From Pseudomonas putida S13.1.2 (GTDB taxonomy: Bacteria > Pseudomonadota > Gammaproteobacteria > Pseudomonadales > Pseudomonadaceae), in assembly GCF_000498395.2 (NCBI RefSeq), contig NZ_CP010979.1, positions 930,001-994,000 on the forward strand: a stretch of 64,000 nt of DNA, read 5' to 3'. Shown here in pieces: positions 35,695-44,902 of this stretch (its first letter is position 1; the number at the start of each line of letters is the position of its first letter). The position numbers were made by a program, and so were the translations under genes. Below the pieces are notes generated by a model that made no database searches, was not told the origin of the DNA, and saw only the letters and a list, made by a program, of their open reading frames with translations.

Positions 35695-36700
35695 ACCCCA
35701 CGTGCGAGGTCGCCATGAACACCGCCTGCGGTTGCCGCGCCGAGGGCCGGTAGCGCATGCAGCGGTCTGCCGAGCACAGGTGCGAACCGCCCTTGATCAC
35801 GGCCACTTTCACCCCAGGTTCGGCGGGGTCGAAGCTTTGGTCCAAGGTGGGGCCTGGCGGGTCGAGGGCGGCGTCACGCTGCGGGTCGTGGCCAGGGCGA
35901 TAGCCCGTTCGGGTCAGTTCCCACACATTTCCCCCGGCATCGAACAGGCCAAACCGGTTGGCCGGGAAGCAGCCCACCGGTGAGGTGCCGGTGAAGCCGT
36001 CGGCTGCCGCGTTGTGATAGGGAAACTGGCCCTGCCAGGTGTTGGCCATGATCCGGCCTTTGTGCAACTCCGTTTTGCCCCAGCTGAAGTCGGCATCCTG
36101 CAAGCCACCGCGCATGGCGTACTCCAGCTGGGCCTCGGTGGGCAGCGTGCGCCCGGCCCAGTGTGCATAAGCCTGGGCATCCTCAAGCGCCACCTGCACC
36201 ACCGGGTGGTTTTCCAGCCCCGCCACGCTGCTGCCAGGGCCTTGCGGGTGCCGCCAACTGGCCCCCGGCACGAACTGCCAGCCTGGGTTGAGTACATCCG
36301 GCCCTTGCTGGAACACCATCGCGCCAGGCACGCGCAGGTGCTCGGGGAGGGTAGGGTCGTCCTTGAAGCTGATGCCCCGTTCGGCATGGGTGAGGTAACC
36401 GGTAGCGGCAACGAAGCGTGCAAACTGGGCGTTGGTGACCGGATGCACATCGATCCGGAAGGCCGACACGCTTGCCGCCTGTGGCGGGCCTTCTTCGTCG
36501 TAAAAACGGTCCGAGCCAAAGCTGAACGTGCCGCCTGGCAAGCGCACCATGCCCTCACGCCAGGCGCCCTGGCGCGCTGCGGGCAGGCCACTGTAGCCGT
36601 TGCACAGCAGCACCGGCGCCGGGGCTTCTGGCCAGGCGCTGTAGCCCACGGCGAGCAGGCCGGCGGCGACCAGTGCGCAGCCGGCTACTCGGGCAATCAT
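35675..36700 (-). CDS. Formylglycine-generating enzyme (SUMF1/FGE family), membrane-anchored or exported
   Basis: A 341-residue protein. The N terminus (about residues 1-23, MIARVAGCALVAAGLLAVG) is a signal peptide or anchor, so the FGE domain (about 50-341) would face the periplasm. The two active-site cysteines are present as C309 and C314 in GGSHLCSADRCMRYRPSARQ, with the same spacing as C336/C341 of human FGE. It converts the sulfatase Cys to formylglycine. Its start overlaps the sulfatase stop by 4 bases, coupling enzyme and client. Most bacterial FGEs are cytosolic, so the export signal is unusual. Confidence 0.88.
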   Translation of the reverse strand: MIARVAGCALVAAGLLAVGYSAWPEAPAPVLLCNGYSGLPAARQGAWREGMVRLPGGTFSFGSDRFYDEEGPPQAASVSAFRIDVHPVTNAQFARFVAATGYLTHAERGISFKDDPTLPEHLRVPGAMVFQQGPDVLNPGWQFVPGASWRHPQGPGSSVAGLENHPVVQVALEDAQAYAHWAGRTLPTEAQLEYAMRGGLQDADFSWGKTELHKGRIMANTWQGQFPYHNAAADGFTGTSPVGCFPANRFGLFDAGGNVWELTRTGYRPGHDPQRDAALDPPGPTLDQSFDPAEPGVKVAVIKGGSHLCSADRCMRYRPSARQPQAVFMATSHVGFRTVRE

Positions 36701-38379
36701 GGCTTGCTGGCCACGGCCGGGCTGGCCAGTTTGGCAGGGCTTGCGGGGCGGCCATCGGCGTCGATAGCGATATTGCTGCGCTGCGCATACGCCTTCCAGT
36801 CGCGCAGCATGCTGGCGACCTGCTCGGGGTGATCGGCAGCGATGTCGTGGTGCTCACCGGGGTCTGTGCCCAGGTCGTACAGGTGCCAGGCCGGCTTGCC
36901 ATCGGTGGCATCCCACAGCAGCTTCATGGGCCCTTTGCGCAACGAGGCGCTGCCGTTGATTTCCCAGCCCAGGGCTTCGTCCTCGGCGTGAATGCGCGTG
37001 TCCTGGCCCTGCAGGTAGCCCAGGGCCGAGGTGCCTTGCGGCGGCACGATATCGCGTTCCCGGTATTTGATGCCGGGCATGGGGGCACCCGCCAGTTGCA
37101 GCAGGGTTGGCATGATGTCCCTGACACTGGCCAGTTCTTCGCTGCGCCCAGGCTTGATGGTTGCCGGGTAGTAGACAAAGGCTGGCACGCGGATGCCGCC
37201 CTGGTAGGTCGTCATTTTGTAGCGGCGGCTGGGCAGGGCGCTGACCTGGGCCCAGGCCGCGCCGATCATCAGGAACGAGTCACGTTTGCCGTAGTTGTCC
37301 AGGTTGTTGTCGAAATGCTGCTTGATCCAGTTCGGGTCGACGCGGGTAGCGTTCTCCGGCCCGTTGTCGGACATGAACAGGATCAGCGTGTTATCCAGCT
37401 CGCCGGCCTTGCGCAGGTGATCTACCAGCCGACCGACTTCGGCATCCAGGGCAGCGACCATGGCCGCATACACCTCCATGGTGCGCGCTGACTGGCGTTG
37501 CTGCTCAACGGTCAGTGATGCCCAGCTCGGCACACCCTCCAGTTGCGCTTGCAGCGGGAAGTCCGCCGGCACCAGGCCGGCCTTGCGCTGGCGCTCCAGG
37601 CGTTCGTGGGCAATGGCCTCGTAGCCCTGATCGTAGCGGCCGCGGTACTGCGCCAGGTATTTGTCCGGGGCCTGCAAGGGCCAGTGGGGCGCGGTGTAGG
37701 CGGCGAAGGCGAAGAAGGGTTTTTGACTGGCCTTGCCTTCGTCGATGGCGGAAATCAGGCGGTCAGTGAACCAGGTGCTGGAGTAGAAGTCGTCGGGCAG
37801 TTCGATGGGTTTGCCGTTGTGCTGGAACGTTGCGCTGTAGTTCGACTGCAAGTCCATGTTGGCTTGCTTGAAGTGCGCAGCGCCCCCTTCCAGCAGCACG
37901 TAGGCCTGGTCGAAACCACGGTTTTGTGGCTGCTGTGCGGCCTGCATGCCCAAGTGCCATTTGCCGGAGATGTAGGTGCGGTACCCGGCATCGTGCAGCA
38001 GTTCGGCCAGGGTGGCGACGTTGGCACCGAGCACGCCTTCGTAGCCCGCACGCACTTCGGCGCCGGCCGGCAGGCGCTTGCGTGCTTCGGCCATCATGCC
38101 CAGCCCGGCAATGTGCGGGTCATTGCCCGACATCAGCATTGCGCGGGTGGGGGAGCAACTGGGCGCGGCATGAAAGTCCAGCATCAGGCGGCCGTCGGCC
38201 AGCAGCTTGTCCAGGTGCGGGGTCTGGATCTCGCTGCCCAGGGCGGACAGGTCGGAAAAGCCAAGGTCATCGGCGACGATCAGCAGAATGTTTGGTTGCT
38301 TAACTGTTTGCGCAGCCATGGCCTGGCTGGCGCCGAGCATGAGCAGGCCGAGGGCGGCAAGGGGTTTGAGGCAGTTCAT
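36697..38379 (-). CDS. Exported arylsulfatase (AtsA-like, Cys-type)
   Basis: A 560-residue sulfatase. A Sec signal peptide (residues 1-23, MNCLKPLAALGLLMLGASQA then MAA) precedes a domain very like P. aeruginosa arylsulfatase AtsA, which is cytosolic. The formylglycine site is C75-S-P-T-R79. Metal ligands are in IVADDLGFSD and MSDNGPENAT, and the SGKWHLG Lys/His pair is present. It is co-transcribed with the FGE gene and divergent from the porin and aromatic-acid importer. Release of sulfate from sulfated phenolics in the periplasm is the inferred role. Confidence 0.9.
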   Translation of the reverse strand: MNCLKPLAALGLLMLGASQAMAAQTVKQPNILLIVADDLGFSDLSALGSEIQTPHLDKLLADGRLMLDFHAAPSCSPTRAMLMSGNDPHIAGLGMMAEARKRLPAGAEVRAGYEGVLGANVATLAELLHDAGYRTYISGKWHLGMQAAQQPQNRGFDQAYVLLEGGAAHFKQANMDLQSNYSATFQHNGKPIELPDDFYSSTWFTDRLISAIDEGKASQKPFFAFAAYTAPHWPLQAPDKYLAQYRGRYDQGYEAIAHERLERQRKAGLVPADFPLQAQLEGVPSWASLTVEQQRQSARTMEVYAAMVAALDAEVGRLVDHLRKAGELDNTLILFMSDNGPENATRVDPNWIKQHFDNNLDNYGKRDSFLMIGAAWAQVSALPSRRYKMTTYQGGIRVPAFVYYPATIKPGRSEELASVRDIMPTLLQLAGAPMPGIKYRERDIVPPQGTSALGYLQGQDTRIHAEDEALGWEINGSASLRKGPMKLLWDATDGKPAWHLYDLGTDPGEHHDIAADHPEQVASMLRDWKAYAQRSNIAIDADGRPASPAKLASPAVASKP

Positions 38380-38496
38380 GTAGGTGCTCTTGTTGTTTTA
38401 ATGAGTGTTTTTGCACGTACGACGGCGGATCAGACGCCGCGCAGGACAAATACTAGCCACCAATGGCGCCTTGTCGCAGCCCCTGTGCGCATTAGT

Positions 38497-38511
38497 GTTC
38501 GATCAGCGAAC
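38497..38511. promoter_or_regulatory. PcaR-like (IclR-type) operator candidate
   Basis: GTTCGATCAGCGAAC matches the P. putida PcaR site as I recall it (GTTCGATAATCGCAC) at 12 of 15 positions, and is itself symmetric (GTTCG/CGAAC). It sits midway between the divergent sulfatase and porin genes, about 117 bases from each start. The predicted porin promoter is downstream, so an activator position is plausible. Confidence 0.5.
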
Positions 38512-38550
38512 GCAGAATGGCGCCTGCCTCTTGCGGGCGTCGATTGGCTA

Positions 38551-38579
38551 TTGACGGCAAGATGATTAACAAAAATAAT
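38551..38579 (+). promoter_or_regulatory. Predicted sigma-70 promoter of the porin-MFS operon
   Basis: TTGACG (38551-38556) and AATAAT (38574-38579) are separated by 17 bases, 50 bases upstream of the porin ATG at 38629. Confidence 0.5.
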
Positions 38580-38628
38580 CGTTAACAGAGTTATCCAATT
38601 TTATAAAAACAAGTAAAGGGAAATTCTG

Positions 38629-40020
38629 ATGACGAGGCCGTTGAACCGGGCGTTGGTGCCCGTTGTGCTGCTTTCGCTGTGCCAGTGCGTGCAAGCGGCC
38701 AGTCCGCTTGAAGACAGCCGGCCAGGCCGGCCCGGCGCCCCGCGCTGGGTCGAGGACTACCGTTTTCTGGATGACCCCGCCAAGGCCAGCGACCCGTTCG
38801 ACGGGCTGCGCTACCATCGCTTGTCCGAGTCGGCCTGGCTGCAACTGGGGGCCGAAGCGCGTTACCGCGCCGATGCACTGAACAAGCCGTTCTTCGGCTT
38901 GCGTGGCCTGAAAGACGATTCCTACCTGTTGCAACGGCTGCAAGCCCATGCCGACCTGCACCTGTTCGATGATGCCCTGCGTACCTTCGTACAGGTGGAG
39001 AACACCCGTGCGTTTGGTAAAGACCTGTACTCACCCAATGACGAAGGCCGAAATGAAGTCCGCCAGGCATTCATCGACTTCAACCACGACTTCGCCGCAG
39101 GGCGCTACACCACGCGGGTCGGGCGCCAGGAAATGGCCTTTGGCGACCAGGTGTTCGTCACATACCGGGATGTCCCCAACCTGCGCCTGAGCTTCGATGG
39201 CGTGCGTGCCAGCCTCAACCTCAAGGACGGGCGCAAGCTCGACGCCTTTGCCGTCAGGCCGTTGAAAACCGGCGAAGACAGTTGGGACGACGGCAGCAAC
39301 AATGCGGTGAAGTTCTACGGCCTGTACGGCACCCTGCCGCTGACGGCCGTGTGGAACATGGACCTGTTTGCGTTCGGCCTCGAAACCGACGACCGCAGCC
39401 TGGCTGGCGAGACGGGGGATGAGCAACGCTACACCTACGGCACCCGCCTGTTCGGCCGCTATCAGGCCCTGGACTGGAGCTGGAACCTGGCCGGGCAGGG
39501 TGGCCACCTGGGCGGCGCCTCGATCCGTGCCTGGGCGGTGTCGAGCGACAGCGGCTACACCTTCGACCGCCCTTGGCAGCCACGCCTGGGCATGCGTGTC
39601 GACGCCGCCAGCGGTGACAGTGACCTGGGCGACGGCAAGGTCGGCACCTTCGACCCGCTGTTCCCGCGGAACGGCGTTTACGGTGAGGCCAGCCTGACCA
39701 CCTTGAGCAACGTGATCGTGGTCGGGCCCACGTTCGGCTTCTCGCCCTGGCGCACGGTGCGCTTCGAACAAGGCGTGCTCGAGGTGTGGAAGCAGCGCGA
39801 AGAAGATGGCGTGTACATGCCTGGCATGAGCCTGCTGGCCAACACCCGTGGCACTGGCCGGCATGTGGGCACCATCTACCGCGCCAACACCCGATGGCTG
39901 GCGACACCCAACCTTACGCTGGATCTCGACATGAAGTACTACGACGTCGGCGCTGCCATCAAGGAAGCCGGCGGCGAAGACTCGTCGTTCGTTTCCTTGC
40001 GTGCCACGTTCAGGCTTTGA
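38629..40020 (+). CDS. Outer-membrane porin, alginate-export (AlgE-like) domain family
   Basis: A 463-residue outer-membrane protein. The signal peptide ends near VQAAS (residues 21-25), and the mature part has the alternating pattern of an AlgE-type barrel (for example RYTTRVGRQEMAFGDQ) and ends in RATFRL. AAAGGG is 8 bases ahead of the ATG. It is followed 33 bp later by an aromatic-acid MFS importer, and both lie beside ferulate genes. Passage of hydroxycinnamates through the outer membrane is the likely job. Confidence 0.85.
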   Translation: MTRPLNRALVPVVLLSLCQCVQAASPLEDSRPGRPGAPRWVEDYRFLDDPAKASDPFDGLRYHRLSESAWLQLGAEARYRADALNKPFFGLRGLKDDSYLLQRLQAHADLHLFDDALRTFVQVENTRAFGKDLYSPNDEGRNEVRQAFIDFNHDFAAGRYTTRVGRQEMAFGDQVFVTYRDVPNLRLSFDGVRASLNLKDGRKLDAFAVRPLKTGEDSWDDGSNNAVKFYGLYGTLPLTAVWNMDLFAFGLETDDRSLAGETGDEQRYTYGTRLFGRYQALDWSWNLAGQGGHLGGASIRAWAVSSDSGYTFDRPWQPRLGMRVDAASGDSDLGDGKVGTFDPLFPRNGVYGEASLTTLSNVIVVGPTFGFSPWRTVRFEQGVLEVWKQREEDGVYMPGMSLLANTRGTGRHVGTIYRANTRWLATPNLTLDLDMKYYDVGAAIKEAGGEDSSFVSLRATFRL

Positions 40021-40053
40021 CTTCCCGACCCATAACAACAAAAGGGGCCACAC

Positions 40054-41286
40054 ATGAGTGATTCATCCTCATCTTCAAGCAAGCCGGTGCTTACCATCGG
40101 CCTGTGTTTTCTGGTGGCGCTGCTGGAGGGGCTGGACCTTCAGGCCACCGGGGTTGCAGCGCCGCACATGGCCAAGGAGTTTGCGCTGACCCCGGCCATG
40201 CTTGGCTGGGTGTTCAGTGCCGGGCTGCTGGGGCTGCTGCCCGGCGCGTTTATTGGTGGCTGGCTGGCCGACCGGCTGGGCCGCAAGGCCATCCTGATCG
40301 TGGCAGTACTGTTGTTCGGCGGCTTCTCGCTGGGTACCGCCCACGCTGATACGTACACCACGCTGCTGATCGCACGCCTGATGACCGGGTTGGGGTTGGG
40401 GGCCGCCTTGCCGATCCTGATTGCCCTGGCCAGCGAGGCCGCGCCGCAGCGCCTGCGCAGCACGGCGGTAAGCCTGACTTACTGCGGCGTGCCCCTGGGC
40501 GGGGCGATCGCGTCGGTCATCGGCATGGCCGGGCTGGGCGAAGGCTGGCGGACGGTGTTCTACGTGGGTGGCATTGCCCCCATCGCGATTGCCTTCGTGC
40601 TGATGGTATGGCTGAAGGAGTCCCAGGCGTTCCGTGCCCAGCCCGCGGCCAGTGCAGCCGGCAACGGCATGCTGGGCCAATTGTTCGGGCCGGGCCAGGC
40701 AAGCCGCACCTTGTTGCTGTGGGTGGCGTGCTTCTTCACGCTTACTGTGCTGTACATGCTGCTCAACTGGTTGCCGTCTCTGTTAATTGGGCAAGGCTAT
40801 AGCCGGCCACAGGCGGGCGCGGTACAGATTCTGTTCAACCTGGGCGGCGCTGCAGGTTCGTTCCTCACCGGGCGGATGATGGACCGGGGCTTCGCCGGGC
40901 GGGCCGTGTTCATCGCTTATGCCGGCATGCTTGTCTCGCTGGCGGGCTTGGGGTTGTCGAGCACTTTTGGCTTGATGTTGCTGGCCGGGTTTACTGCGGG
41001 CTATTGCGCCATTGGTGGGCAGTTGGTGCTGTATGCGCTTGCGCCAACGTTGTATTCGACCCAGGTGCGCGCCACAGGTGTGGGTGCTTCGGTGGCGGTA
41101 GGGCGCCTGGGGTCGATGGCCGGGCCGTTGGCAGCAGGGCAGATCCTGGCGGCGGGGGCAGGCGTAGGTGGCCTGCTGCTGGCGGCATCACCTGGCCTGG
41201 TGGTGGCGGCATTGGCGGCGCGTGCGTTGTTGGGCCAACGTAGCCGCCCGACCGCCGATGCCCCGGTTGAGGAAGTTGCTCGCTAG
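40054..41286 (+). CDS. MFS importer, aromatic acid:H+ symporter family
   Basis: A 410-residue, 12-helix transporter. TM1 carries the AAHS signature with an acidic pair-like LLEGLDLQATGVAAP, and loop 2-3 has GGWLADRLGRKAIL. It resembles MhpT and the hydroxycinnamate importer HcnK of pseudomonads; I recognise the position, but the symbol is not proven by sequence alone. It forms an operon with the porin and delivers ferulate or p-coumarate to Fcs. Its stop overlaps the convergent nucleotidase by 4 bases. Confidence 0.85.
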   Translation: MSDSSSSSSKPVLTIGLCFLVALLEGLDLQATGVAAPHMAKEFALTPAMLGWVFSAGLLGLLPGAFIGGWLADRLGRKAILIVAVLLFGGFSLGTAHADTYTTLLIARLMTGLGLGAALPILIALASEAAPQRLRSTAVSLTYCGVPLGGAIASVIGMAGLGEGWRTVFYVGGIAPIAIAFVLMVWLKESQAFRAQPAASAAGNGMLGQLFGPGQASRTLLLWVACFFTLTVLYMLLNWLPSLLIGQGYSRPQAGAVQILFNLGGAAGSFLTGRMMDRGFAGRAVFIAYAGMLVSLAGLGLSSTFGLMLLAGFTAGYCAIGGQLVLYALAPTLYSTQVRATGVGASVAVGRLGSMAGPLAAGQILAAGAGVGGLLLAASPGLVVAALAARALLGQRSRPTADAPVEEVAR

Positions 41287-42293
41287 ACAGGTTGGATGGC
41301 ACCGGCAGCGCCGGTGTCTTCCGGTTCCTGCACAGGCGTGGCGAGCGGGGAGAGCGTCGTTGAAAGCCCCCTGTTGGCCACCCCGAACGGCACATGCACC
41401 ATCGGCAAATCCCCCGCCGGCGACTGCAGGTGGCTGCGCTGGTCGTCAAAGAATACATGCGGCTTCAGGATCGACAGCACCCTGGGTTTCTCCATCCCGC
41501 CGAGAAAGAAGCACTCGTCCGGCGACACCCCCCAATCCTTCAACGTCGTCACCACCCGCTCATGCGAAGGCGCATTGCGCGCCGTGACAATGGCAATCCG
41601 CAAGATCCGCTTGTAGGCCGGGTCCTCGGCCAGCTTGCGGTCCTCCAGCATGCGTATCAGCGAAAGCTTGCGGTACAGGTCCGCCAGCGGCCCTGGCGAA
41701 TGGGGTATGCCCTTGTGCACGCGCTCGTGCTCCTGAAAGTCGTCCAGGTTGTCGTTGCGCTTGTACACGCTTTCCGCCTCGTCGTCGGCAATCACGCCAT
41801 CGAAGTCGAAGGCCACCCGCAATTCAGTGTCGATCTCGTCATCGTAAATGCGCGTCGGCAGCACCCTGCCGGCGGGGTAGTTGGCATCGATGGCTTTCTG
41901 TACGTCTTCCTCATTGGCACTGAGAAACAGCGAGGCATTGAATGCCGGGATGTACTCGTAGGGCGAGCGGCCGGACATGAACGCCGCGCGGGTGATGTCC
42001 AACTGGTAATGGTTTATCGAACGAAACACCCGCAGGCCGGTTTCCGGGGAGTTGCGCGAAAGCAGCACCACTTCTACCGGCAGTTGCTCGGGAAAGGCCT
42101 GGTTGATACTCAGGAAGCGGCGAATGAACGGGAACGCCACGCCTTTGGGGAATGGCTCGTCCAGGTTCTGCTGTTGGTGCTGGCGGTACGCCTCGACACC
42201 CTGGGACTTGTAGATGTCGTCCGAGACGGTGAGGTCGAACAGCGCACTCGAGGCAACGCCAATGACCAGTTTCTGTTCGATGGGGTAGGGCAT
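41283..42293 (-). CDS. 5'-nucleotidase (cytosolic 5'-nucleotidase-1-like, HAD fold)
   Basis: A 336-residue phosphatase acting on nucleoside monophosphates. The HAD motif I is VAFDFDGVIADDEAE, motif II is AIVTARNAP, and a later FFLGGMEKPRVL...VFFDDQRSHL supplies the remaining motifs. The length and sequence match the prokaryotic family related to animal NT5C1. It is a single gene with no operon partner. Confidence 0.87.
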   Translation of the reverse strand: MPYPIEQKLVIGVASSALFDLTVSDDIYKSQGVEAYRQHQQQNLDEPFPKGVAFPFIRRFLSINQAFPEQLPVEVVLLSRNSPETGLRVFRSINHYQLDITRAAFMSGRSPYEYIPAFNASLFLSANEEDVQKAIDANYPAGRVLPTRIYDDEIDTELRVAFDFDGVIADDEAESVYKRNDNLDDFQEHERVHKGIPHSPGPLADLYRKLSLIRMLEDRKLAEDPAYKRILRIAIVTARNAPSHERVVTTLKDWGVSPDECFFLGGMEKPRVLSILKPHVFFDDQRSHLQSPAGDLPMVHVPFGVANRGLSTTLSPLATPVQEPEDTGAAGAIQPV

Positions 42294-42472
42294 TGAGCAA
42301 CTCCTGAGCCTGTGCTGATGGCAAGTGTACGCCTGCGCGCTGACGAAAGCCCTCAGGCCTCTGGTACCACGGATACCTGATCAACCGCTCAATGCTCTCG
42401 TACGCCAGTGGATTCAGTGATGCCAATTTGATAGCTTTCCGCACTTTACCGCTGTATCCGGGGCAGGAATTG

Positions 42473-42982
42473 ATGAACCAGCTAGACGAACCCAAGCAAC
42501 AGCTCGACGAACTGCTGGCGCTGGCCGAGGGCCATGCCTTCTGCAGGCAAGAGGTGGAGCGCCTTGAAAGTGTGCAGGGCCAGCTTGCAATCGAACTGGC
42601 CGCGCTGCAGGCCAGTGGCGAGGTGCAGAACCGGAAACTGGTGGCAAGTACCCTGGCCCGCGTGCAGAAGGAAGGGGCGATCCGCAAGACCCTTGAGCAG
42701 CACCAGGAGCAGCTGGCCGTGAGCAACCTGGCCCGGGAAGCGTTGTCCACCACTGTGACTACGGCGTTGAAGAGGCTTGCGCTGGCAACCAGTACCCAGG
42801 CTCAGCGCGTTGACAGCGTCGAGGCGCGTTTGGCCAGCCTGGCTGAGCGCCAGCGTGAATGCGAGCTGCAATTGCAGCAGTTGGCCGGGACGGGCTGGGC
42901 GGCGTATCTGGAGCGCAATGCCGTGCCGCTGGTGGCGCTGGCGGTGGCTGTGTTTGCGCTGGGGCTGAACCTGTTCGGTTGA
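42473..42982 (+). CDS. Coiled-coil protein with C-terminal membrane anchor
   Basis: A 169-residue protein. Residues about 5-135 are helical, with heptad-like Leu/Ala/Glu/Gln repeats. One transmembrane helix (VPLVALAVAVFALGLNLFG) forms the extreme C terminus, giving a tail-anchored topology. ATG 42473 follows AGGAA; the frame opens at 42392 without a ribosome site. No family was recognised. Confidence 0.65.
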   Translation: MNQLDEPKQQLDELLALAEGHAFCRQEVERLESVQGQLAIELAALQASGEVQNRKLVASTLARVQKEGAIRKTLEQHQEQLAVSNLAREALSTTVTTALKRLALATSTQAQRVDSVEARLASLAERQRECELQLQQLAGTGWAAYLERNAVPLVALAVAVFALGLNLFG

Positions 42983-43020
42983 ACGTTGCTTAAAGGCAAA
43001 CCTGAGGCCTGCGCGGTCCT

Positions 43021-43106
43021 TGTGGGAGCGGGTTCACCCGCGAAGAATCCTGCACTGTGGATGGCACCGGCTTCGCCGGTGTTCGCGGGCATGCCCGCTC
43101 CCACAG
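43021..43106. repeat. Inverted REP pair (type A)
   Basis: TGTGGGAGCGGG and CCCGCTCCCACAG units around CACCGGCTTCGCCGGTG, placed between two convergent stop codons. Confidence 0.88.
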
Positions 43107-43156
43107 TGATCGCGCAAACTCTGAAATTTTAAACAAGACAGTTGCTCCCGCAGGGC

Positions 43157-44134
43157 TCAGCGTCGAGCCACCAGGGCCTCAGGGTTGGCAACGTTCTTCG
43201 GCTCGCCTTCGAAAAAGGCCAGCACATTGTCGAAGGCGTCGCCAAAGTACAGCTCGTAGCCGTTCTTCTCCACGTACCCCAGGTGCGGTGTACTGAGTAC
43301 ACGTGGGTGGCGCAGCAGCGGATGGGCGGGGTCGAGCACCGGCTCTTCCTCGAAAACATCCACTGCCGCGTAACCAGGCCGACCGGCATCCAGTGCCTGC
43401 AGCAATGCCCCCGGGGCAATCAGTTCTGCGCGGCTGACGTTCACCAGCAAGGCGTCGGGCTTCATGTGGGACAGGTCGTCGAAGGTCACCCCGTGGCGTG
43501 TCTGGTCGGACAGGCGCAGGTTCAGGCTGACAATATCCGCTTCGGCAAAAAATGCCTCACGCGAGGCGGCTGCGCGGTGGCCATCGGCTTGGGCTGCGGC
43601 GCGGCTGGTGTCGCTGCCCCACACCAGCACGGGCATGTCGAACGCCTGGGCATAACGCGCCAGACGCTGGCCGATCTTGCCGTAGCCCCAAATACCCAGC
43701 AGCTGGCCGGCCAGCGCCTGGCCCAGATTGACCTGCCATTGGCCTTGGCGGAAGGCATCGATGGCCGGCACCAGTTGCCGGCGGGCATTGAGGATTAGCG
43801 CCCAGGCAAGTTCTGCAGGCGCCACCGGCGAGCCGCGCCCCTCGGTTACAGCAATGCCGCGCGCCGTGCAGGCAGCCAGGTCCAGGTGGCTGGACACCTT
43901 ACCGGTCTGGCTGATCAGCTTGAGGTTGGGCAGGCGGTCGAGCAAGGCGGCGTCGATGCGGGTACGTTCGCGGGTGAGTACCAGTGCGTCGGCATTGGCA
44001 AAGCGTGCTGCAAGTTGCTCCAGCGTGGCCGGCTGGCGCTCATGAAGCACGCTGACCGCGTGCCCGCTCAGCTTGCCGAAGCAGTCGAGCGTGCGGATCA
44101 CATCCTGGTAGTCGTCGGGTATGACAATGCGCAT
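43157..44134 (-). CDS. D-2-hydroxyacid dehydrogenase family protein
   Basis: A 325-residue NAD-dependent enzyme of the phosphoglycerate dehydrogenase-like family. The Rossmann motif is GIWGYGKIGQRLA near residue 150. Catalytic Arg, Glu and His are visible in NVSRAEL, DVFEEEP and STPHLGYV. The substrate is not defined. It is a single gene; the downstream side is closed by a REP pair. Confidence 0.88.
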   Translation of the reverse strand: MRIVIPDDYQDVIRTLDCFGKLSGHAVSVLHERQPATLEQLAARFANADALVLTRERTRIDAALLDRLPNLKLISQTGKVSSHLDLAACTARGIAVTEGRGSPVAPAELAWALILNARRQLVPAIDAFRQGQWQVNLGQALAGQLLGIWGYGKIGQRLARYAQAFDMPVLVWGSDTSRAAAQADGHRAAASREAFFAEADIVSLNLRLSDQTRHGVTFDDLSHMKPDALLVNVSRAELIAPGALLQALDAGRPGYAAVDVFEEEPVLDPAHPLLRHPRVLSTPHLGYVEKNGYELYFGDAFDNVLAFFEGEPKNVANPEALVARR

Positions 44135-44195
44135 GGTGGTCTGGCCCTGGCGGTACGGTGAAGCGTCGAAGATACCCCAACTGCAGGTATCAACG

Positions 44196-44687
44196 TCAGA
44201 TCAGGATGTAGTCGCTGCGCACCACCACCGGCTCATGCGCCCCTTCGACCAGGTGCACGAACTGCCCGCCCACCTGGTCGATTGCCAGGCAGTCGTCGAC
44301 ATCGAGCAAGGCGTCGGTGTGCGGCTTCAGCCAGTGTGCCTGCATGCGCTGCTTGCCCAGGGCCTTGGCTTCGGTCTTGTTGTGGGCGGCAACCAGCAGG
44401 TAGCGGTGCGCCTCGCCGAACACATCGCGCTCGTAACCGCCGAGGTTGATGAAGTACAGGCGCAGGGCCCCCCGGGCGGGGGCATGCGGGCGCAGTTCGA
44501 CGCGCTGGCCGTCTACGCCGTGCACCTGCAGCCACGAATCGACGTGCAAGCCTTTCGGGCTACCGAACCAGGCCTGACGCAACTGCGGGTAGGCCTGTTC
44601 GAAGGTGTCGGCCTGGGCGAATACCACGTCGTGGACTTCAATCTTGGCGCCGGGATGGCGGCCTCCGAGCATGACGACGTAAAGCAT
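44196..44687 (-). CDS. DUF1543-family protein
   Basis: A 163-residue protein starting MLYVVMLGGRHPGAKIEVHD, the typical start of DUF1543 proteins, with a second similar repeat (LRLYFINLGGYERDVFGEAH). ATG 44687 follows AAAGGA. The frame extends upstream to 44864 through a REP sequence, which is not coding. Function unknown. Confidence 0.78.
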   Translation of the reverse strand: MLYVVMLGGRHPGAKIEVHDVVFAQADTFEQAYPQLRQAWFGSPKGLHVDSWLQVHGVDGQRVELRPHAPARGALRLYFINLGGYERDVFGEAHRYLLVAAHNKTEAKALGKQRMQAHWLKPHTDALLDVDDCLAIDQVGGQFVHLVEGAHEPVVVRSDYILI

Positions 44688-44768
44688 GGGTGGTCCTTTG
44701 CATGGCATAAAATGAACATGCGCATTGTACCCAGGCACAGCCCGTTCCATGAAGCGATGACCTAGCAT

Positions 44769-44826
44769 TGTGGGAGCGGGCATGCCCGCGAAGCAGGCAG
44801 CGCGGTGGATGGCACGGGCTTCGCCC
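44769..44826. repeat. Single REP element (type A)
   Basis: A TGTGGGAGCGGGCATGCCCGCG unit with a short flank of the same class, between the DUF1543 start and the LysR stop. Confidence 0.75.
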
Positions 44827-44902
44827 TTCTCGCCCTCGCTGCCGTTGGCTTCTTCGAACGCCACCGTGGCACTGTGATGCCTCGGCCGGGGCGAGTCATC
44901 GA

